This document shows, piece by piece, positions 7,072 to 10,399 of a stretch of DNA of 10,399 nucleotides (the first letter of the stretch is position 1; each line of letters begins with the position of its first letter). The position numbers were made by a program, and so were the translations under genes. This DNA comes from BS750m-G62 sp046483505 (GTDB lineage Bacteria; Planctomycetota; Phycisphaerae; FEN-1346), in NCBI GenBank assembly GCA_046483505.1, contig JAWODB010000122.1:1-10399 (forward strand). The letters run 5' to 3'. Below the pieces are notes generated by a model that saw only the letters and a list, made by a program, of their open reading frames with translations, did no database searches and was not told where the DNA came from.

Positions 7072-7866
7072 ATGCACCGGCACACCGGCATCCTGCTCTG
7101 CGTCGCCCTCCTCGCCGCCGTCCCGGCGGGCTGTTCGCGCCTCGACCGCCTCAGCGCCCGCCTCGACGCCGTCCGCGACGACCGCGCCCGCACGCTCCTC
7201 CGCGACGCCGTCTGGCACCACGGCTCCAGGTACGCCTGGGCCGAGGCCGGGGCCCTCCGGGCCGAGGTCACCTGGACCGCGCACCGGCCCCTCGGCGACG
7301 AGGTCCGACGCGAGGTCTGGACCGTCGACCCCGTCACCGACGCGTGCCGCATCGAGGTCCCCGCCGAGGGCGAGACGATCGTCCGCGACGGCGCCGGCCT
7401 GCGCCTCGAGCGCGGCGGGGAACCCGTCGCGGACGCCCTCGCCCGCGCCCGGGCCGCGGGGCGGGTCCGACTCGCCACGGAACTGCTGACCCTGCCCGCG
7501 AGCCTCGTCGGCCAGGGGCGGCGCCCCGTCCACGCCGGCACCGAGGTCGGCCCGGGCGGGACCCGCACGTGGGACCGCCTGATGGTCGTCTACGGCCCCG
7601 GGCGCGGCGGCAACACGGGCGACCGCATGGTCCTGTTCGTCCGAGACGGCGGCCGGCGCGTCGACCGGGCCCTCGTCCGGTGGTCCGAGCCGCCCTTCAT
7701 CGGCCGGACGATGCGCGTGGACCTGGACCTCTGGCGACCGGCGGGGGGTCTTAGAATCAGCCGCCGATGGCGGTTCACCCCGGCCGACGACGCCGGCGAG
7801 GCCGCCGGACCCGTCCGGTACACGGTGCGGATCGAGGCAATCGAAACGGGAGCGCCGGCGCCATAG
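7072..7866 (+). CDS. Putative lipoprotein of unknown function
   Basis: 264 aa, ATG start, stop TAG. N-terminus MHRHTGILLCVALLAAVPAGC has a short basic region, a hydrophobic stretch and a Cys at 21 preceded by P-A-G, an acceptable but not ideal lipobox (Pro at -3), so anchoring to a membrane as a lipoprotein is likely. The mature part is Arg/Asp/Glu-rich with alternating hydrophobic pattern (ALRAEVTWTAHRPLG, REVWTVDP, CRIEVPAEGETIVRDGAGL), suggestive of an antiparallel beta-sheet protein. A distant relation to LolA/LolB-like or outer-membrane lipoprotein-sorting folds is a guess and I recognise no catalytic motif. It is read from its own promoter, divergent from rodA, and lies 243 bp upstream of the TPR gene with a compound inverted repeat in between. 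Confidence 0.75.
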   Translation: MHRHTGILLCVALLAAVPAGCSRLDRLSARLDAVRDDRARTLLRDAVWHHGSRYAWAEAGALRAEVTWTAHRPLGDEVRREVWTVDPVTDACRIEVPAEGETIVRDGAGLRLERGGEPVADALARARAAGRVRLATELLTLPASLVGQGRRPVHAGTEVGPGGTRTWDRLMVVYGPGRGGNTGDRMVLFVRDGGRRVDRALVRWSEPPFIGRTMRVDLDLWRPAGGLRISRRWRFTPADDAGEAAGPVRYTVRIEAIETGAPAP

Positions 7867-7877
7867 CGTGCCGGGTG

Positions 7878-7907
7878 GCATGCTTTCGCGATGTGGCGAA
7901 AGCATGC
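7878..7907 (+). repeat. Family A hairpin, copy 1
   Basis: Perfect 12-bp stem GCATGCTTTCGC / GCGAAAGCATGC around GATGTG. Outer bases GCCGGG (from 7870) and CCCGGC (to 7916) can extend it past a small internal loop. The stem is flanked by an imperfect direct repeat, CGGCGCC..AGCGT, near 7857 and 7913. Confidence 0.9.
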
Positions 7908-7946
7908 GTCCCCGGCGCCGCTATAGCGTTTTAAGTTCGGAGGGTA

Positions 7947-7974
7947 GCGCGGCGGGTCTCCGCACCCGCCGCGC
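7947..7974 (+). repeat. Family B hairpin repeat, copy 2
   Basis: Arms GCGCGGCGGGT and ACCCGCCGCGC, loop CTCCGC. It lies 80 bp after the lipoprotein stop, in that gene's sense orientation. GTAG abuts the stem here, reminiscent of REP elements, but the other copies lack it. Confidence 0.9.
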
Positions 7975-7995
7975 GCCAAACGTGGGCGGCATGAA

Positions 7996-8023
7996 GCGCG
8001 GTGGTTACGGAGAACCACCGCGC
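7996..8023 (-). repeat. Family B hairpin repeat, copy 3 (variant stem)
   Basis: On the minus strand arms GCGCGGTGGTT and AACCACCGCGC, loop CTCCGT. Two stem pairs differ from the other copies (positions 7 and 10), both with matching changes in the opposite arm. Confidence 0.9.
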
Positions 8024-8052
8024 TGCCACCCACGGTTAAACCGCTCCAGGCA

Positions 8053-8080
8053 CACGCCTTCGCAACGGCGCGAAAGCGTG
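8053..8080 (-). repeat. Family A hairpin, copy 2 (inverted)
   Basis: On the minus strand the arms CACGCTTTCGC and GCGAAGGCGTG enclose GCCGTT. One position is a G-U wobble as minus-strand RNA but a C-A mismatch as plus-strand RNA. Compared with copy 1, one stem pair is changed on both arms. Confidence 0.8.
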
Positions 8081-8109
8081 CCACCCTGCATGCGACAGAC
8101 CCAACGCCC

Positions 8110-9849
8110 ATGACCGACTGGACCGATCCCGAGGACCTGCTCGAAGAGGCCGACCGCCTCCTGGAGGCCGGCCGGTACGAGGACGCCCTCCAGGCCTGCG
8201 AACGGGCGGCCGAGGCCGACCCCGACCTCGCCGACGCCCACGCCCTCGCCGGCCGGTGCCTGGCGTACCTGAACCGCGTCGACGACGCCGAGCGGCGCCT
8301 CCTGCGGGCCCTCGACCTCGACCGCGACTGCCTGGAGGCGTGGTTCGGCCTGGCCCTGGTCTCCTGGCTCCGGGCCGACGACCGTGAGGCCCTCGACCAT
8401 CTCCAGCGCTGCCGCCGCCTCGCCCCGGACGACGAGGCCATCCTGGCCCAACTCATCGGCGCCTACGGCAACGTGGGCGAGGTGGACGAGGCCGGCCGCC
8501 TCTACCAGGAGGCCATCCGCATCCATCCGGACTCCGGCGAGATCCCGTACCAGTGGGGCCAGGTCCTGTTCCGCGCCGGCCGCGACGACGAGGCCATCGC
8601 CGCCTTCCGCACCGCCGCCGACAACGACGCCGAGTTCCCCGAACTGCACCTGGCCCTGGCCCGGGCCTACCGCGCCGTCGGCGACGTCGACCGGGCCCGC
8701 ACCGAACTCGAAACGGAACTCGCCCTGTACCCGGACTCGCGCGAGGCCCGCCTCGCCCTGGCCGACGACCACGTCCAGCGGGGCGAGCCGGCCCAGGCCG
8801 TCCGCCTCCTCCGCCGCCTCCTCGAGGAGGACGAGGACGATTCCCGCGTCCACCTGGACCTCGGCGTGGCGCTCGGGCGGCTGGGCCGGTCGGCCCAGGC
8901 CCGGCGGCACCTGCTGCGGGCCCTGGAACTGGCCCCGTCGGACCCGCTCATCCTCTCGCACCTGACGCGGGCCGGCCAGACCCGCTCCGACACCAGCCGC
9001 GCCGCCCGCGTCCTGCGCCGGGCCCTGCGCGAGGAACCCCACCGCGACGAACTCTACCGCAACCTCTCGGCCCTCCTGGCCGGCGAGGGACGTTTCGACG
9101 AGGCCGAGGCCCAACTCCGCCAGGCGATGGCCTTCTCCGGCCGACACCACGAACTCCAGAACGACCTCGGCGTGCTCCTGGCCATCCAGGGCAAGTTCGA
9201 CGAGGCCCGCGACGCCTTCGACCGCGGCCTCTCGGAGCGGCCCGACGACGTCCCCCTGGCCGTCAACCGCGCCCTCATCGAGGCCGACCTCGGCCGGCGC
9301 GAGGCGGCGCTGGAGCGGCTGACGGCCATCGCGGCCGAGCACCCCGAGAACCTCGACGCCCTCGGCAACCTCGCCTCCGTCCTGCTGGAGGTCGGCCGGG
9401 CCGAGGAATCGCTCGTCGTCGCCCGCCGCATGGCCCGACGGGCCCCGTTCGACCCGCGCGGCTACTACCTGACGGGGCGGGCCCTGTACGACCTCGGCCA
9501 TTACGAGGACGCCGAGGGGGCCCTCGACCGGGCCGCACGCCTCGACCCGGTGCAGGTCGATACGTCCATCGCCCTGGGGATGTGCTATGCGGCCCTGGGG
9601 CGGCCGGACGACTGCCGGCGCGCCTTCGAGCAGGCCCGACGCCTCGCCCCGAACGACCCGGACGTCCTGTTCAACCTCGGCCTGGCCTGCGAGGACGCCG
9701 CCGCCGACGGCGAAGGGGCCGTCTCGACCGACGACGCGGTGGCGCTGTACCGGCGGGTGCTGCGGCTGGCCCCGTCGTACGAGCCCGCCCGCCGGCGCCT
9801 CGCCGAACTCGGCGCGGGCGAGGAGGAGGACAACGAACCGCAAACATGA
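8110..9849 (+). CDS. Tetratricopeptide-repeat protein with 16 consecutive TPR units
   Basis: 579 aa, no signal or membrane segment, so cytoplasmic. From about residue 6 almost the whole protein divides into sixteen 34-residue units with the TPR pattern (for example RLLEAGRYEDALQACERAAEADP, VLLAIQGKFDEARDAFDRGLSERP, ALYDLGHYEDAEGALDRAARLDP). Only unit 16 is interrupted, by about 7 residues (DGEGAVS, near 530-536). The C-terminus is acidic (GAGEEEDNEPQT). TPR solenoids bind peptides or scaffold complexes; no enzymatic domain is attached, so the partner is unknown. ATG 8110 has no visible Shine-Dalgarno and no clear promoter directly upstream; it may be co-transcribed with the lipoprotein gene through the inverted repeat. 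A family B hairpin follows its stop by 6 bp. Confidence 0.9.
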   Translation: MTDWTDPEDLLEEADRLLEAGRYEDALQACERAAEADPDLADAHALAGRCLAYLNRVDDAERRLLRALDLDRDCLEAWFGLALVSWLRADDREALDHLQRCRRLAPDDEAILAQLIGAYGNVGEVDEAGRLYQEAIRIHPDSGEIPYQWGQVLFRAGRDDEAIAAFRTAADNDAEFPELHLALARAYRAVGDVDRARTELETELALYPDSREARLALADDHVQRGEPAQAVRLLRRLLEEDEDDSRVHLDLGVALGRLGRSAQARRHLLRALELAPSDPLILSHLTRAGQTRSDTSRAARVLRRALREEPHRDELYRNLSALLAGEGRFDEAEAQLRQAMAFSGRHHELQNDLGVLLAIQGKFDEARDAFDRGLSERPDDVPLAVNRALIEADLGRREAALERLTAIAAEHPENLDALGNLASVLLEVGRAEESLVVARRMARRAPFDPRGYYLTGRALYDLGHYEDAEGALDRAARLDPVQVDTSIALGMCYAALGRPDDCRRAFEQARRLAPNDPDVLFNLGLACEDAAADGEGAVSTDDAVALYRRVLRLAPSYEPARRRLAELGAGEEEDNEPQT

Positions 9850-9855
9850 GCGTGA

Positions 9856-9883
9856 GCGCGGCGGGTCTCCGTACCCGCCGCGC
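9856..9883 (+). repeat. Family B hairpin repeat, copy 4
   Basis: Arms GCGCGGCGGGT and ACCCGCCGCGC, loop CTCCGT. It begins 6 bp after the TPR stop codon, in the gene's sense orientation. No T-tract follows. Confidence 0.9.
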
Positions 9884-9918
9884 GCCGGGTGCCGTCCCCG
9901 CCCCACTCACCCGGGCGC

Positions 9919-9946
9919 TTGCAGCCGCCCGTTCGGCCTCTACAAT
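9919..9946 (+). promoter_or_regulatory. Promoter of the small membrane-protein gene, with overlapping palindrome
   Basis: TTGCAG (9919-9924) and TACAAT (9941-9946) are spaced by 16 bp, giving a predicted leader of about 35 nt. A perfect inverted repeat, CCTCTA and TAGAGG around CAA (9937-9951), overlaps the -10 and could be an operator. Confidence 0.6.
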
Positions 9947-9986
9947 AGAGGTGGCGAGCCATCGAGGCCTCCAGGGAGGAGAAACG

Positions 9987-10367
9987 ATGACCGAGCAACC
10001 GTCGCGGCAGTCCGGTTCCGGCAAGCCGCCCAAGAAGCCGTACGGGCCCGGCGTCCTCATGATCATCGGGTTCGCCCTGCTCCTCGGGGCCGGGTACGTC
10101 CTCTGTGCCCTGTACCTGCTCGGCGAGGCCCAGACGTTCCGCGAAGAGAACACCGAGTGGAAGATCTATTTCAACTGGGCCGCCGCGATCGCGGCTATCA
10201 TCGGGGCCGGGTACGCCTTCGCGCTGGCGGCGAAGCGGTCGAAGGGCGGGGCGGCCGGGGCGGCCGGGGCCGCGCCGTCCCCGCCGGCGCCGCCGGAGGC
10301 GCCCGAGGCGCCCGCCGACGAAAGCGACGCCGCCCCGCAGGCCGACGAGGCGTCGGAGGAACCCTGA
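9987..10367 (+). CDS. Small two-helix membrane protein with Ala/Pro/Glu-rich tail
   Basis: 126 aa, ATG 9987 with a strong GGAGGA at 6 nt, stop TGA. A basic N-terminus (KPPKKPYG, 13-20) precedes membrane helix 1 (about 22-46); a short acidic loop (EAQTFREENTE) leads to helix 2 (about 62-82), followed by KRSK and a low-complexity tail (PSPPAPPEAPEAPADES...). Charges place both ends in the cytoplasm. Both helices carry GAGY (34-37 and 73-76), suggesting an internal pseudo-repeat or helix packing motif. I do not recognise the family. It has its own promoter and follows the TPR gene by 137 bp in the same direction. Confidence 0.8.
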   Translation: MTEQPSRQSGSGKPPKKPYGPGVLMIIGFALLLGAGYVLCALYLLGEAQTFREENTEWKIYFNWAAAIAAIIGAGYAFALAAKRSKGGAAGAAGAAPSPPAPPEAPEAPADESDAAPQADEASEEP

Positions 10368-10399
10368 CGGCGCCGCCGTTCGAGCCCGCTGCGGGCGCA

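Larger units (their letters stand above)
7874..8086. repeat. Compound inverted repeat: two opposed A-linker-B units
   Basis: Plus-strand unit 7874-7974 and minus-strand unit 8086-7996 align along most of their length: both begin GGTGGCA then Y-GCTTTCGC, keep the second A arm, a linker with AGCG-K-TTTAA and GGGT, then the B hairpin with loop CTCCGY. Twenty-one bp separate the units. The linker is 39 nt in unit 1 and 29 nt in unit 2. This fills most of the 243 bp gap between the lipoprotein and TPR genes; no gene is present in it. Confidence 0.9.

Noticed and set aside
2607..9883. Family B hairpins as intrinsic terminators
   Set aside because: None is followed by a T-tract on the sense strand, and one copy lies antisense upstream of the TPR gene.
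2654..9906. Other long shadow frames: 2651-4042 and 3529-5328 plus, 5078-7072 plus, 8005-9906 minus, 8553-9986 plus
   Set aside because: Each overlaps a gene with clear family motifs and shows low-complexity composition typical of out-of-frame GC-rich sequence.
10244..10268. G-quadruplex in the last gene
   Set aside because: The G-runs are explained by a Gly/Ala-rich coding stretch in a GC-rich genome; no independent support.
10384..10396. Terminator after the small membrane-protein gene
   Set aside because: Only a 5-bp GCCCG/CGGGC stem at the very end of the window, with no T-tract visible.

Overview
This is a GC-rich bacterial window that most likely comes from a planctomycete (Planctomycetota, possibly an environmental genome). 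That assignment is inference from gene content. It rests on a secreted FAD oxidoreductase with an inserted discoidin-like domain, a Tat-exported Gfo/Idh/MocA oxidoreductase followed by a HEAT-repeat protein, a RodA with a large loop insertion, a long TPR protein, and abundant intergenic repeats. No rRNA, tRNA, CRISPR, transposase or phage gene was seen.

Left half, minus strand (1-6757). Reading with transcription there is rodA (6757-5237), then about 440 bp of heptanucleotide tandem repeats, then a probable operon of Gfo/Idh/MocA oxidoreductase (4794-3535) and HEAT-repeat protein (3514-2654; 20 bp gap). After a 255 bp gap carrying a hairpin repeat comes a two-module FAD-dependent oxidoreductase (start 2398) that runs off the left edge. 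The two oxidoreductases are envelope or periplasmic enzymes of the kind planctomycetes carry in large numbers, probably for catabolism of unusual carbohydrates. Their substrates cannot be read from sequence.

Right half, plus strand (7072-10367). Diverging from rodA are a putative lipoprotein (7072-7866), a cytoplasmic protein made of 16 consecutive TPR units (8110-9849), and a small two-helix membrane protein (9987-10367). The lipoprotein has a near-consensus sigma70-type promoter so close to its ATG that its mRNA should be leaderless. The small membrane gene has its own promoter and a strong Shine-Dalgarno sequence.

The most striking content is in the gaps. Three families of short hairpins, each with a 6-nt loop, are dispersed here. 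Family B has four copies with 11-bp stems and loop CTCYGY; family A has two copies with 11-12-bp stems; family C has two copies with 6-bp stems and an invariant GCAAGC loop. Copies differ mainly by compensatory stem changes, so the folded form seems to be what is maintained. The gap between the lipoprotein and TPR genes is an inverted pair of an A-linker-B composite about 90-100 bp long. Three of the four B copies lie downstream of a gene in its sense orientation, two of them within 20 bp of the stop codon. The 442 bp gap below rodA holds three unrelated motif arrays that largely share a 7-bp period.
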